NCBI GenBank assembly: GCA_030704615.1
Contig: CM060733.1
Coordinates: forward strand, 25,608,001-25,672,000
Source of the DNA: Takakia lepidozioides
Lineage: Eukaryota; Streptophyta; Takakiopsida; Takakiales; Takakiaceae
Direction of reading: 5' to 3'
Length of the DNA stretch: 64,000 nt
The notes under the pieces were generated by a model, which was not told the origin of the DNA, did not search any database, and saw only the letters and a list, made by a program, of their open reading frames with translations. Both the position numbers and the translations under genes were made by a program. The number at the start of each line of letters is the position of its first letter. The first letter of the stretch is position 1. Shown piece after piece: positions 43,206 to 55,612 of this stretch.

Positions 43206-45830
43206 TCAAAAAACACTAAGTCCTAGCCCTGCACTCTGCGACCTAGCAACCCTAAATTCGAGACCTTCTTTGGATAGGACATTACCCAAGAAGTGAAGCT
43301 CAGGCATGCACAATTCACATTTCTTAGGCTTAACTTTTAACCCTGCAACTCGAAGTCTGCTGAAGACACATTGCAAGTCAAGAAGATGGGCTTCAAAGGT
43401 GGCTGAATACACATTGATGTCATCAATGTATATCAAAGCACACTCCCACCTCAAATTTCCAAGTCTAAGGAAGAAAACACAGTGGCTCCATTTAACATGT
43501 CAAGGGTTTCATTGATCACAGGGAGAGGATATGCATCTTTCTTGGTGACTGCATTGAGACGCCTCAAAACGAGTACTTCCATCCTTCTTCCCTACAAGGA
43601 CTATGGGACTGGCCCAAGGAGAGATGGAAGGCTTAATCACACCAGCATCAAGCATTTTTTTTATTTCCTCATGCACAATAGGCCTTTCCTTCACACTCTC
43701 CCTATAAAACAATTGCTTGATAGGAGGTTTCTCAGTCTCAATGTCATGCTGCAGGATATTGGTCTTCCCAAGGTCAGAAGCTCCAAGACTGAACACATCC
43801 AGGTTGTGAGCTATCAAGGTCTCAACTTGCCATCTTTTGGGCTTCCTCAAGCAAGGGGTTGAGTTTGATCTCACCTACAAGGACTTTGGCAAGGGCTTCT
43901 CTTTTTTGAGCATTGAGTTTATTCTTAAAGATCATGGCAGGAGAAGAGTGGCTGGAAAAAGCAGTGACCAGATTTGATTGATCATGAACAATGCCTACTA
44001 AGGCTTCAAAACCAAAAGCAAGCTGGACTTCACCAATCTCTTCTAAGGGACGGGCAAAAATCCTAACAAGCACTTGCCCCTTCTTGATGGTCACAGAAAA
44101 CCTTTCAAGATTGGCTATAAGAAGTTTGACTTCCTCTTTGTAACCTCTATCAAGAACCCCAATAGCAACAAGGCAATTAAGGCAGTAAGCCTCCTCCACC
44201 CATCAACCTCAAGGTAGTGTCCATTGCGACAAAGGTAGGTCAATTGGGTCTAAGACTTGACCACTCTCTGGCACATAGATGGAATAGTAACATCACAAAG
44301 AGCTCTAATCAAAGTACTTTTCTTTTGCACCACAATGGGAGCACCAGACTTTTGACCAGAGCTGGGTACATGCCACTCATACATCAAGGCAATATCTGGC
44401 TTGTATCTGTAAAAATCCAGCCAAGACATGTTGTGGTGGGTCCTTTGCCTTACCTCCCTTACCATGGCTTGAACTTGGAAAAGGTTGGCAGTAGCAGTGC
44501 TTCATGTATCTTGACAATCTTGAGAGGCACTACAACCTCATGTCCTTCTCCATTGGGAAATCTTAGGGAATTGTCACCTTGAAGGTTGATGGTAGCTTGA
44601 GCCCTTGACATCCAATCCAAACCCAACAAGACTTGGTCTCTCTACTGTAACGATGCAGATAACCAAGACCTCCTTCTTGTGAATTCTAATAGGAACAGTG
44701 ACCAGCCCCAAGGGCTCATACCTCAGTGACCCATCTGCAATGATGACCTCCATGCCTTGGGGCAGGGGTTAACTTGAGGCCCAAGACTCTCACTACCTGT
44801 AAGGGAATGGCCGACATTGTACATCCAGTATCTACAACACATGGAAAGCTCAAATGATGCACATGACATTGTGTGATCGCGGGACTAATGTCGGGCACTT
44901 CATGACATTTCTTGGCTAATTCACAATGCAAAGCCTTAAAGTTAGTTGATAACATGACCCTCTTCTTACTTGCATCAACAGGGTGCTGCTCCCCATGATC
45001 TAGATTGTCCCCTGCCGGCCAAGAGATCTCTTTAGTTTAAATGTATGCAGGCAGCCTGGGTAGAAGGCCCTGCCTTCTTCTTCTCTTTGACATAATCAGC
45101 ATAGCCCTCACAGTCAGGACAGACCTTAGTGTAATGCTCAGTGCTACCACAAATATAACAGGGAGCAAACTTCCTCTCATAAGCAGCCCCTGTTTGGATC
45201 TTACCTCTAAACCCCCCACCTTTACCTTTACCTTTCTGCTGAGCTCTGGGCTTGTATTCGGCCTGTTGTTGGTCTCTGGGTCTCCACTCAGCCCTCTGCT
45301 GATCAGCCTTCAAGGCTACAAATTGTGTGGTCATGTTTTTTCCCAACTCACCCACAGTGTGAACCAGTTCTTGCAAAGCAGAGTCACTAGACTCAGAGCC
45401 AACATGAGAGATCTTTCGCTCATCAAATGTGGCGGCCATGGTGTCTGAACTTGATCCATATAAGGGATCTGAAACTTCACATGGTGTCGCCTTTGTTTTG
45501 CTTCAGCTAGGTCCCTAAGCTTAAGACTAACCTCATGCAATATCTCATCACTATCCCTGAGAGTACGACATTGTCCCCAAGCTTTAACTTCTACTGGCAT
45601 GCCTCTCAAGAAGTGTTGTCTTAGCAATCTCTCCTTAGTAACAACATCTTTAGGCACTTGTTCAACAATAGCAGCCCTTAAATCTAAAAAGTATTGCCAA
45701 AGGGACTCACCCTCCTTGTATGGCTGGCCACAAAGTTCGTCAAGGCTATCCAAAGGACGTCGAGTCTCCGCAGGTTGAAAGATCATGAGGGCTCTTCGTT
45801 TTACCTTAGCCCAAGTTAGGTTTTCTTCAC
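43206..45830 (-). mobile_element. Ty3/gypsy fragment: gag, protease, partial RT
   Basis: Minus strand, in order: Gag (45786-45331, with SLDELCGQPYKEGESLWQYF), a zinc knuckle CYICGSTEHYTKVC (45439-45032), protease VDTGCTMSAIPLQV (44955-44716), a linker, and reverse transcriptase (43874-43206) with IKPSISPWASPIVLVGKKDG and IYIDDINVYS. Between LDL (about 43462) and CALIYIDD (about 43445) roughly the middle third of the RT is missing, a clean internal deletion. No integrase and no LTRs are visible. Confidence 0.85.
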
Positions 45831-46270
45831 ATTATGATCAAACATAACACATAGTCATGTTTATCTTCACCATAGACTTATCATAGAGTTAGACAAAATA
45901 GTTTCAGAAATTTTCATGAAATATGGTATTGTATCATGAATACAAATAACTTATTAGTTATAACTCAGGAACTGTTCTCAATGCATCACTTGCTGCCAAA
46001 GCCTCACGATGAGTTATACAATGTGTAGTTACCAAACTGGGAACATCTTCTCATTAGCGAACAACTAACCCTTGATAATGTCCTAATTATCAACGTCATA
46101 TTAGATCGCGACAGACCGGATGCTGACGCGACCTACGTCACATCGATGTTTGCGGATATATTAGTAAAAAAAATTAAAGGTAAAATGTGTTAATTCAGTA
46201 GCCACGTCGTTATATTTATATTTCTTTCAAAATGTGCATGTGACCCAAATATTGGTAGTCACATGTTTTT
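45831..46270. other. AT-rich intergenic, nothing recognised
   Basis: No coding sequence. The motif GACGCGACCTACGTCACAT at about 46119 recurs in diverged form near 47255 (GACGCGACGCACGTC), so these two may bound one larger repeat. Confidence 0.4.
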
Positions 46271-46279
46271 TCAATTTTG

Positions 46280-46615
46280 ACTATTTGGGGTCCTTGGAGG
46301 CCTATGTTTTGCAGGCCTGTGAAGCCTTGTGAGGGCTGGTTGGAGGACGATTGGAGATCCTTGAAAGCCAATACTTGGTAGATTTGAGGAGCTTCTTAAG
46401 GGCTGTTGGAGGACTTTTGGAGGTCTTTGGAGGCCAATACTTGACAGACTTGTGGAGCTTCTTAAGGGCTGTTTAGAGGACTCTTGGAGGTCCTTGGAGG
46501 CCATATTAGGCAGGCTTGTGGAGCCATTGTGAGGGCTGGTTGGCGATCTTGGAGGCCACTAATTGGCGGGCGCCGAGGGCCTTTTGGTGGACTGTTTGGA
46601 GTCCAAGTTTGCGAA
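46280..46615. repeat. Minisatellite, about 75-80 bp unit, four diverged copies
   Basis: Recurring words are GGTCCTTGGAGGCC, TTGTGGAGCTTCTTAAGGG, GGGCTG.TTGGAGGAC and CTTGGAGG. Translation of either strand gives a repetitive artefact. Confidence 0.75.
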
Positions 46616-46627
46616 CTTCTTGAAAAA

Positions 46628-47110
46628 TACGTATTACCGCCAATATTGGCGGTCCCATGTTTCTTTTTAAATATTTAATATATATTTTTCAAAATACGTA
46701 CGACCATCAATATTTTCAATCATATATTTTTTTATTTTTTTAAATGCATGCGACCATCAATATTGGCGGTCACATGTTTTTTCTATTTTTTTTTAAAATG
46801 TGTGCAACCGCCAATATTGACGGTCACATGCCCTTTTATTATTTTCAAATATGTGTGACCGCCAATATTTTTTATTTTTTATTTTTTAAATACGTGCGAC
46901 CATTAGTATTGACGGCGCATATTTTTATTTATTTATAAATTGTCTGTGACCGCCAATATTGACGGTCGTATATATTTAAAAAATAATAAATATAAAACAG
47001 AATTTTTTTTTAAAGAAAACGTGTGACCGCCAATATTGGCGGTCACATGCTATTTTATATTTTTAAATACGTGTAACTGCCAATATTGGCTGTCCTATAT
47101 ATATATATAT
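46628..47110. repeat. AT-rich array with palindrome CCGCCAATATTGGCGG
   Basis: About nine copies of a 50-60 bp unit made of a T-rich spacer, a TACGTGCGACC/TGTGTGACC box and the core CCGCCAATATTGGCGGTCACATG or decayed forms. The core is a perfect 16-bp palindrome in the best copies (about 46630 and 47030). It is followed by a (TA)n run at 47098-47117. Confidence 0.8.
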
Positions 47111-47382
47111 ATATATATTAGTTTCTTAAATACAATAAAATTTTATCCACGTGGTTAGTCCAGCTGGGACGTCACCTCGGTATCTAGGATAAATAGTTAA
47201 TAGTAAAAATAAAAAATAAAAAATAATTATATCCAGTAAAGTCCGGTTTGGACGTGACGCGACGCACGTCTTAACTGTATGTCACATCCACATTCATAAT
47301 CTTGGATGACACCCTATCATTAAAGATGCTCCATCAGCAGTAAGTCTGAGCCATTAGTTCGATGGATTCCAAACCAACATTT

Positions 47383-48190
47383 TCAATAATGATGATGTCG
47401 TAAAAACATGGTTTTTCCTATCGCATCTTTGATTGCCAACAATTCCACGAAGGCATGAGTTTGAAGACCTTTCCCTTCGAAACTTAGATGAGAAGAATAG
47501 ACAATCAAGTGTTGTTCCATAGTCTGGTCTGTGGACTCGTCAACGAAAGTGAAAATACGAGAAACTTGGAAGCAGTATAATAAATGTTTCACATGCTCTG
47601 ACAATGCCCATAAAAACTCCAATGCAGCAACCCTTGTATTATAAGCTTCATACTCGTCATTCTTAGGTCTGTCAGGGGTATTCAAGGCCCTTATGAATGG
47701 ACATTCACTCTCATAACTTAGAACAGAACGATCTTGCGTTACAATGAGAAACAAGATCTTCATGCACGTGTCACCCTTGCATGTTCTTTCTCAATTGCAT
47801 TTCCAATATATCGGGTGATAGGAACCAAACCAGATGGAGGGAAGTGAATAGCTTCTCATCGAAATAATGCGGTTTTGTGATCGGAGCTTTTCTCATGATC
47901 ACGAAGAACAGATTTTTGCATAGTTTTATATCCTGGTCTATGACTTTACGGCGATTTGATACAGAATTCCTCACAAGCAGCACACTTCATAAAATAAGTA
48001 CCTGCTGGTTTTAAGTGCATAAGCCATTTCCTCCCAATTTTCCATGAAGCTTTAAACCTTCGATTATACGTCCTGCCTTGGGGACCACGAGCTCTGGAAG
48101 GTGAAAGTTGATGGACATATTCATATTCAGAAAAGTCGTCATTTGTTTCGGAATTCTGATTTTCTGAAAAAATCTCCGAGGAAAAAAATC
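47383..48190 (-). pseudogene. hAT-like transposase, N-terminal and DDE start
   Basis: Minus-strand frames show a TTF/BED-like zinc finger (MKCAACEEF ... SVLRDHEKSSDHKTAL, C-x2-C...H-x5-H), then VAALEFLWALSEHVKHLL, FTFVDESTDQTMEQHLIVY and GKGLQTHAFVELLAIKDA. The segment with DESTD is the first catalytic region of hAT transposases of the ZMYM6/ZNF862-like type. At least three stops or shifts break it. Confidence 0.7.
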
Positions 48191-48789
48191 GTGATGAAAT
48201 CTACAAAACAATAATTTCATTCATCAATTCACTTGATCACCATATCATTGAATGACCTAGATTATCATGATTCTTTTTGTAACAAAAGTGGGTATAAGCT
48301 GTACTTGCAAATCTGTATTTGTACGATACTTGGAACTTGATGTGACAATGGAAAAATTGCCCATGTCATAATTATCCAGTGATGTCACATATCAGTATAT
48401 TATGACCTTGAAAGAATGCCACAAGCTTAAGTTAAGCACTTATACCTCATGAGTGTCATATATTTGGTGTGTGCGACATTTGTAAACCAAATAAAGACGT
48501 TATTGAAAGTTAATATGGGTCTTTCCTTGGTCTTCCCACCCTTGAATTACTTCCAGAAGCCATAAACTATCCCCTTCTCCAACTTCAGATTCAGCACTCT
48601 ACTGGTGCCCTATCCTTGTAGTATTTCTGTCCCCTATACTACAATATGGGACAATTTAGAATTGTACATCATACAAATTGTTCACATTGTCTTCATTATT
48701 CAAATAACCTTCAATATAATACAATGATTAATTATCTAAAGATGATTATATTTGCTGGAAAAATAATATTGAAACACTAAGTGGAATGA
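48191..48789. other. Intergenic, nothing recognised
   Basis: AT-rich sequence with no domain-bearing frame. Confidence 0.4.
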
Positions 48790-49180
48790 ATCAAAGTGAG
48801 GACATACGTACCTAGAATGTATGTACTTTGTACCAGCATACAATTATTCAGGTGTCATCGTGTACCAATGTACCAGCGTACCACAATTGAAGAATATTAC
48901 TATGGAAGAGGTCTCACCATGCACCTGCATACCAATGGTACCAGCGTGCCAGTATTAAAAAGCACTATACCAACGTACCACTATTGAGCACTGTACCAAC
49001 GTATCATTATTGAAGTCCACTAAGGTATGAGAGCGAAGGGAGAGTTTGCTTACCACAATTTCAAGAGCATTGTACCAGCGTACCATTATTGGAGGTATTG
49101 CTTGCATTGGAGCAAGCAAGAAGAGCTTGCTTACCACTAGTGAAAACTGTACTAGTACCACTACTGAAATCCACTAAAGT
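48790..49180. repeat. Diverged minisatellite of TGTACCAGCGTACCA motif
   Basis: The words TGTACCA(A/G)CGTACCA and ACTATTGA/ATTATTGAAG recur six to eight times at irregular spacing; a longer block GTCCACTAA also recurs. Confidence 0.6.
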
Positions 49181-50919
49181 CTCGTAATGGCGGGAAAGCT
49201 TGAGCCTTGGAGCAGGTCCAGGAGAGATGGACATGTTTTAGGGTTTGAAAGGCAGTGAAGGACAGTTGGTAGTGACTCACGAGTCACGAGCCTCCCCAGC
49301 TAGACTTACTAGTAAACTTATTAATAAATAATAATTACCAATAATTTGTACTTTTTTTTTTTACCTTTCTTTTGACATGTGTGTGTTTTTTTTTTAAGCC
49401 TTTCACTGTCACGATCAATTTTTGGTCATTGACAGGCCGTTTTTTGTTTTTTTTGTTTTTTTGTCTTTCAAATGTCTTATGACAGGCGTAAAAAAAACAA
49501 TCCTAGTTACGGCCGTGAGAAGGTGTCCACTTTCAAAACAAAATAATGTAGTCATTTGGAGGTGAAGTGATACCATAATTTACATTTGCTTTGGCAAGAG
49601 TTATCTATAATTCTCTGTTCATGGCAGGAAGTACATATCTACCAAAAAAAAAAAAAAAAAAAAAAAAAAAGATATAGGCCTTGAAAAAAAAATTACATTT
49701 ATACCAAAATGTTGTGCTTGGATTTTAGGTGGCATATTCTAAGAAAACTCAGTGACCTTAGGGGAAAGTAAGACACATGAGAAAATAAATTATCTTCCAT
49801 AATTTTCCATAATTTTTCACAATATTTGAAAAATAAGACATGTGATTCTGGCTGCAAATTCTATTTTCCAAAACCAAACTACTGACTATTATTGGACACT
49901 CGGGTTTTGGAACACCGCCTCGATCCTCTTTTGCTTGATGGCTTCTAGACTCTGGTCTGTTATTCTTCTCTTTCTATGTGGATTGGGAAGTACTCTCTTT
50001 ACCACCTCCCCAATTCCAATCTTGCTGAACTCTCAAGTTGATAGGACGATGAGATCATGTTGGGCAATAGTACAATCTCTATGGATTTATGGAATTCAAG
50101 GTGTGACTTGGTTTTTAAGAGGAAACCCCTCGGTATCAGATCATTACTCTTTGATTTATATGAGTTTGATCTGATGACCAAGGAGACAACGTTTGAAGAT
50201 TCCACACTCTTAGCATTTATGCAATACAAGACTCTATAGCTGCTGCAATCGTCTTTAAATGTACTTGGTTCCACGACCAGTAGACGCAATATTCATAGTG
50301 TAGACATCTGTATGATAAAACTCACCAAGTTTTTTTGCTCTATCATGTTCTCCAATCTTGATTCACAAGATACATTATGTGGTGGTTTTTGCCCATGGCG
50401 CACCATCCGCAGAAGTCTAGAGTAGCAGTATGGCTGAGAATTTATAATCATCCCACTATATTTGTTTTTCCCCTTCATGATGTTTCCTACATTCTAAAAT
50501 ATAATATCATATTGTCCACATTGAAACCTTGAGATTAATTAGGGAGGCCGGAGCCGCCTGTAGGCCAACATAATCAGTCTGGTTATCCAACGTATAAACA
50601 ATCTGCCATAATTATTTAAAAAGATAGGATGCTAAGGGATGAGGCAAAGGATAGAGCTTCATAGGCTAAAATGATTATGTTTAATATTATCATGTACTTG
50701 AACGGATCTGGTTTGGGCCGGTTTAATTATGCAAGGCAAGATCTTCTGCAACCGCATTATAATCTTCTGCCAGTGTCTTTACAATTAGTTTGTATGACAC
50801 ATTTAAGATAGTTTCAATTTGAAATATAATATTTTAATGATATTCAATAGGGTAGGTAGGTTGCACACCTATGAAGATGATGTTTTCGAGCTGATCCCAT
50901 TGTCCATGACTACTAGACC
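49181..50919. other. AT-rich intergenic with homopolymers
   Basis: T-rich runs at 49350-49460 and an A run at 49643-49669. No recognisable protein. The 50-290 bp frames near 49842-50289 have no domain. Confidence 0.45.
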
Positions 50920-51716
50920 TTGAGTATCAACGCCTTTAGGAATGGAGGCAAGTACCAACGGACTGACAACCGATTGTCGAGGCGATTTCGCATGTTGAGA
51001 GACATCTTTGTGCCTCTTCTAGTACGTATAGAAGTCGTGAGACCGAGGAATCCATCACGCGACAAGCGAGGTTGGTTGAGCACATTGTTTTTTATGACGA
51101 CAAACCACATTTGGGTACCTTATGGCCGCAAGTCGGGACCTTGGGCATTCTTTGCGACCAACAATGGGGAAATGGTCACCGTGGACACACCCCAAGTTCT
51201 TAGGTGTCTTCTTTGCCATGATACCCCTTGTAGCCCAAACTTGTTATTGCAGAAAACTAAAGAAAAAAAAAACTTGATAACATATAACAAGGGACAAGGT
51301 ACTGCCACGTTGAAGAAACACGTTGAAAGCGAACATCATGAAATAACAACTAGATATTATAGTGAACTTGTAGCCGAGGCCTCTGATCACCCTCATCGGC
51401 TAATGAACGAGAGTCATCCAAGAAGCGTACAAGAGTTACCCCTGGAACCATCTCATCTTTTTTTGGGAATAATGTATCTTACAAAAAAAATGATGCGAGT
51501 CAAAAAGACTTTTTGGAGGACTTCGTGCTGCTGTGTGTGAAGAGTCATTTTCCATTGAGCATTATAGAGAATGTTCGGATGAGGAGATTCGCGTTGAAGT
51601 TGGACCCATGTATGGTTTTCCCATCCCGTAGACGATTGATTGACGAAGTGTTTCCGGACATGTTCAAGAGCTGTATGAAAACTCATTTTTGCTCTTATCA
51701 TCAATTTTCTCACTAA
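50920..51716 (+). pseudogene. hAT-like transposase fragment with BED-type finger
   Basis: The plus-strand frame contains PWAFFATNNGEMVTVDTP, LRCLLCHDTP and GTATLKKHVESEHHE, a BED-like C-x2-C...H-x4-H finger with its N-terminal aromatic residues. It continues after a one-base shift near 51515 into EDFVLLCVKSHFPLSII and RRRLIDEVFPDMFKSC, hAT-like helical sequence. No terminal repeats identified. Confidence 0.65.
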
Positions 51717-51792
51717 GAATTGGGAGCCCAGACATATTACAGTGGGTTTCGATACAACAGGGGCCAGTCTAGCAATCCAGCTTCGTTCTTTG

Positions 51793-53388
51793 TGTCGCGC
51801 ACCTCACTTCGGTAAGCTCCCCTTCAAGTCATAGTTACTCATTTGATGCGCGCGCCTAACTCCCAAAGTGGCCGCCGGGCCAACTCGGAGCTTCGCTTGC
51901 TCACCGGGACATAACGGTCCCCCTTTGCTCCTCCAAAAGACCCTCCACCAATTTGGGCCTAGTGGAAATTCCCTTTGGTAGATGGCAGTCCGGAATAGCT
52001 CCCCACTCCTTGGTCGCTTTCCGGCTCGCTCGTTCACTCACTAGTTTTTGGTCACCAATGGGCTTGCACCGTTCTCGGGGTTACTACTCCCTTTATATAC
52101 TTCTGTGACTATCCGCGGGGGTTTCACAAACAAAACCATCCTTTTATGGCGAACCACCACGAAGACCCTCGACTCCCGGTGATGAGTCGCGGTGAGTCTT
52201 GGCCCACCCACCACGGCCCCATTAGACCGTGATGAGTCCCAAGACTCCCCACGACTCCCACCACAAGGTCCCGCCCCATGGTGAGTCCTATGTCACCCCC
52301 ACTAAGACCCACTAAGCTACCACCACCCCTCGTGGAACCACCCCCACCGCAACCCGGTGTGCAGGGCTCCACCTAGTGAGCACCTCTGCCTCCTTGAGTG
52401 CTTTGGGCACTCAAGGGTGCTTCAGCCCCCGCATCTATTGTTGCCATTGCCCCCACCACAGGGGCAGCCCTTCTTGTGTCCCGACCCCCTGCCCTCAAGG
52501 CAAAGGGCCGCGACACACACACCCCTACCAACAGGGAGTCGATGTTCTCATTGACTTGTCCATTATGTAGAAACGAACATCCAAGTTGTGGTATCCCACA
52601 TCAAGGAGTTTGTTTCCGCACCATGGCGTCCCATGACAAATAAATAAACCCCACACTTGACTCTACTTTCCACTAGCTAGTTCGGCCGACTTCCTCCAAG
52701 TCCCGGCCAAGGGTGGAGCCTCTCAAGCTCCACCCAGTGCACTCTTCTTGGCCTACTTCAAGGCCAAGGAACGATCCTCCCCGAGGATTGAATCGCCGTA
52801 CTGCAACAACATTGCTTGCGATCGCTTATGATGCCACTTTTGGCATCACCTTGAGCAAGGGTTCACCTTGAACCCTTTTTTACTAGGAAGATAACCTTGA
52901 ACCAACCATGCGCCCCAATCACTACAATTGGGTCCGCCTTGGAATGTTGGCCTAAGGTACGGGAACACGCCGAAGCCGCACTACGACTTCGTCCCGAGGC
53001 TACACGATTATAGTACGTGAACGGAAGCACGTAGCTTCCGCGTTAGCCCACACTACAAGGCAACCCCCTCGGTAGCGTAGTTATAGTACGCGCACGCGTC
53101 AAGTGCGCACTAGCACCTGAATTCCCAAAGAAGGCGCAAGTTTCCTTGCCCCTTGGATGGGAGTCACCCGATTTCGGCACTACGCAAACACACGATTAAT
53201 CCAATTTATCACTCCCACTTTTGTAAGCTAGCATGCATCCTACACACTAGCCAACCATACCATGCATCACCATTCCAAACAAAATAGGAAGCACAACATT
53301 TGGAAACCATTTCATTTATAACAAAATTTGTACAACACAAGTTTTTGCAATCGGATTCCTGAGCCAGCTAAGCCGGGCTAAGCATGCA
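51793..53388 (-). repeat. 3' LTR of interrupted gypsy element
   Basis: Plus-strand TGTCGCGCACC to AGCATGCA (TG to CA). The right edge is set by the adjoining minus-strand purine run GGGGGAGGAAA, a polypurine tract at 53389-53399. The first 430 bases match 62612-63043. Open frames inside it (for example around 52360-52640) are not genes. Confidence 0.85.
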
Positions 53389-53422
53389 TTTCCTCCCCCA
53401 CGATCCAAGGTTGATGTCCCCA

Positions 53423-54502
53423 TCAATGCTTCTTCCAATTCTTGATGTTCAACCAGACCTCTGTGCCTGCCTCAAACTTAACTTCCCTCTGCTTCCGATT
53501 CGCCTGCCGTTCATACCGTTTCCTAGCTTTGGCAATGTTGTACTTTGCGAGCTTCAACAAACGTTCGCGTTCTTCCAGCACCGCTGCTGCTGCCGGTTCC
53601 TCGACGTCTTGGGCGGCCCAACTTGTCGGCACCAGAGGTGCTTTTCCATAGACCAATACGAAAGATGAAACTCTCATTGTAGAGTGTTTTGTGTTATTAT
53701 AACAGAACTCTGCCGCATCCAAGTGCTCCACCCAATCCGATTGGTCTGCCGACACGTAATTCCGCAAGATCTGCTTCACCACCGAATTCACCCTTTCCGT
53801 TTGGCCGTCTGTCGTAGGTCGGAAGGCGGTGCTCATCTTGAGCCTCGACCCCATTTTCTTCCAAAGTGCCCTCCAAAATTTACTTGTAAACTTTGGATCG
53901 CGGTCCGAGACAATATCTTTCGGGAGTCCATGATGCTTGAAGATGTGGGCGAAATAAAGTCGTCCCGTCTCCTGCGCCATTGCCGTCTCCTTGGTGGGGA
54001 TGAAATGGCCCATTTTACTGAACCTATCCACCACCACCATGATTGCATCGAATCCTTTTAACAGCGGCATAGCAGTCATGAAATCCATCGAGACACTTTC
54101 CCAAGACCCCTCTGGAATCGGCAAGGGTTGTAACAGCCCCGCTTGCTTAAATTTGTACTCGCTCCGGTTTTGTTGGCATGCGGTGCATGTCTTGACATAC
54201 TCCTCGGCCTCCTCCCTAAGTTTGGGCCAGAAATACTCTTTCTTTAAAAGTGTCACGGTGCACTTGGCTCCGCCGTGGCCCGCAAGTGGGTCATCATGGC
54301 ATTCTCTCAAGAGACTATCTCTGATCCCTTCCTTCGGCACGTAGAAACGTTTTTGCTTGTACCGGAGCAGTCCATTTTGCAAGTGGAACTGCGATTTAAT
54401 CCCCATCCTCAAGTCCCGCATCACGGACTTCACCATCTCATCCTTCCGGTAAGCCTTCCGGATGTTCCTTTGGAGCGTCGTCTCGTCCCTGTACACCAAC
54501 AT
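53423..54502 (-). pseudogene. Integrase of interrupted gypsy element
   Basis: Zinc domain HDDPLAGHGGAKCTV to CTACQQNR; core D in SMDFMTAMP, D in VSDRDPKFTSKFW, E in TDGQTERVNSVVKQILR; C-terminal GTEVWLNIKNWKKH. The frame ends 34 bases before the LTR with no chromodomain. The catalytic triad is intact. It is separated from RNase H only by a TAG at 54509-54511. Confidence 0.93.
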
Positions 54503-54508
54503 GAGCTG

Positions 54509-55214
54509 CTACTTTCTACTTAAAGCATCGGCCACCACATTGTCCCGTCCCGGTTTGTACTGGATATCCACATCGAACACTGCCAAAGTGTCTTGCCACC
54601 TAAGTTGTTTTGGGGACAACTTAGGTTGCGTGGCAAAATACTTCACCGTGACATTGTCCGTGAACACCTTCACCGGGTTAGAACCAACATAGTGACGCCA
54701 TAGCTCAAGGCAATGCACCACCGCCTTCATTTCTTTCTCGTGCGTAGGCCACCGTCGCTCCACTTCATTCAGTTTCTTACTTTCGTAAGCCACTGGACGT
54801 CCATCCTGCATGAGTACATCCCCAATTGCGAAGTCTGACGCATCTGTATGAATCTCGAATGGACGGTCCAACTCTGGGATTTTCAAGACCGGAGCTTCCG
54901 CCATCCGCTGCTTCAACTCGGCAAAAGCTTGGCCACAAAAGGTGTTCCATACCCATACTTTGGATTTACACAGAAGGTCCGACAGCGGTCCCGCGATCTT
55001 GACGAAATTTCTCACATACTTTTGGTAATAGGAGGTGAGTCCTAGGAAGGATCGCACTCCCAGGACCGAAGTCGGAGGCTCCCAATCCAAGATCGCCCTC
55101 ACCTTTCTGTCATCCATTTTGATCCCATCCTGTGTAATCACATGCCCTAGGAACTCCACTTTTGTGACCCCGAAGTCGCACTTTGAAGCTTTGGCATACA
55201 GCTTCCCTTCCCGC
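54509..55214 (-). pseudogene. RT end and RNase H of interrupted gypsy element
   Basis: Starts at the inserted transposon's edge with EGKLYAKASKCDFGV and VEFLGHVITQDGI, then YYQKYVRNFVKIAGPL, RNase H with HTDASDFAIG, YESKKLNEVERRWPTHEKEM and DALSRK, followed by a TAG. It continues the sequence at 60187-60419. Confidence 0.92.
55206..55214. other. Target-site duplication CCTTCCCGC, left
   Basis: Nine bases CCTTCCCGC before the transposon end, repeated at 60178-60186. If the terminal repeat includes one more C the duplication is eight bases. Nine is usual for Mutator-like elements, eight for hAT. Confidence 0.9.
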
Positions 55215-55260
55215 CTGGGGGGTGCACTCCTCATTAAATGTACCAGCCACGTGCGTGCAC
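55215..55260 (+). repeat. Left terminal inverted repeat of TIR transposon
   Basis: Matches the reverse complement of 60132-60177 with scattered mismatches; the first 16 bases differ at one position. Confidence 0.85.
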
Positions 55261-55368
55261 AAGAGGGAGTATTTTAAACCCCCCCATGTACAACATTATA
55301 CATACAGAGGGGGGTTTAAAACACCTTAAATATAATTTTACAGGAGGGGGTTGTTGTATTTTAAGGGG

Positions 55369-55435
55369 TAGTGTAGTGGTAAGAATGACGTTTTGGCCGC
55401 GATGCACCGCGGGATCAAATCGCGGGATCATCTCT
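55369..55435 (+). repeat. tRNA-like sequence (SINE or tRNA relic)
   Basis: A-box-like TAGTGTAGTGGTAAG at 55369-55383 and B-box-like GGGATCAAATC at 55411-55421, where CGCGG and TCGCG can pair around the loop as a T arm. There is no convincing acceptor stem or anticodon arm, so a functional tRNA is unlikely. Confidence 0.45.
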
Positions 55436-55459
55436 TTGTTTGTTTTTGTTTTTGTTTTT

Positions 55460-55612
55460 TTTTCTCTCTCCGCGATCTTTCTCCCCTTCCCTCCCGCCGC
55501 TTTCTCTTTTCCCTCTCCTCCTCTCATCTCCTCTCCACTCCTCTCCCACGTTCGCCTTCCCTTCCGCGGGCTTTCTCTTTTCCCTCCTCTCCTCTCCCCT
55601 CCTCTCCACAGG
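55460..55612. repeat. Polypyrimidine tract
   Basis: About 150 bases of almost uninterrupted C/T on the plus strand (for example TCTCCTCTCCACTCCTCTCC). Long frames on either strand here are artefacts of composition. Confidence 0.8.

Noticed and set aside
46271-46504. Repetitive frame rich in Ser, Leu and Pro.
   Set aside because: Translation of a minisatellite.
46628-47110. CRISPR array (regular palindromic repeats with spacers).
   Set aside because: Spacers are T-rich variants of one another, repeats are diverged, and the window is eukaryotic with no cas genes.
52340-52645. Overlapping Pro/Cys-rich frames.
   Set aside because: They lie wholly within a gypsy LTR.
55369-55435. Functional tRNA gene.
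   Set aside because: A and B boxes and a T arm are present, but no matching acceptor stem or clear anticodon arm.
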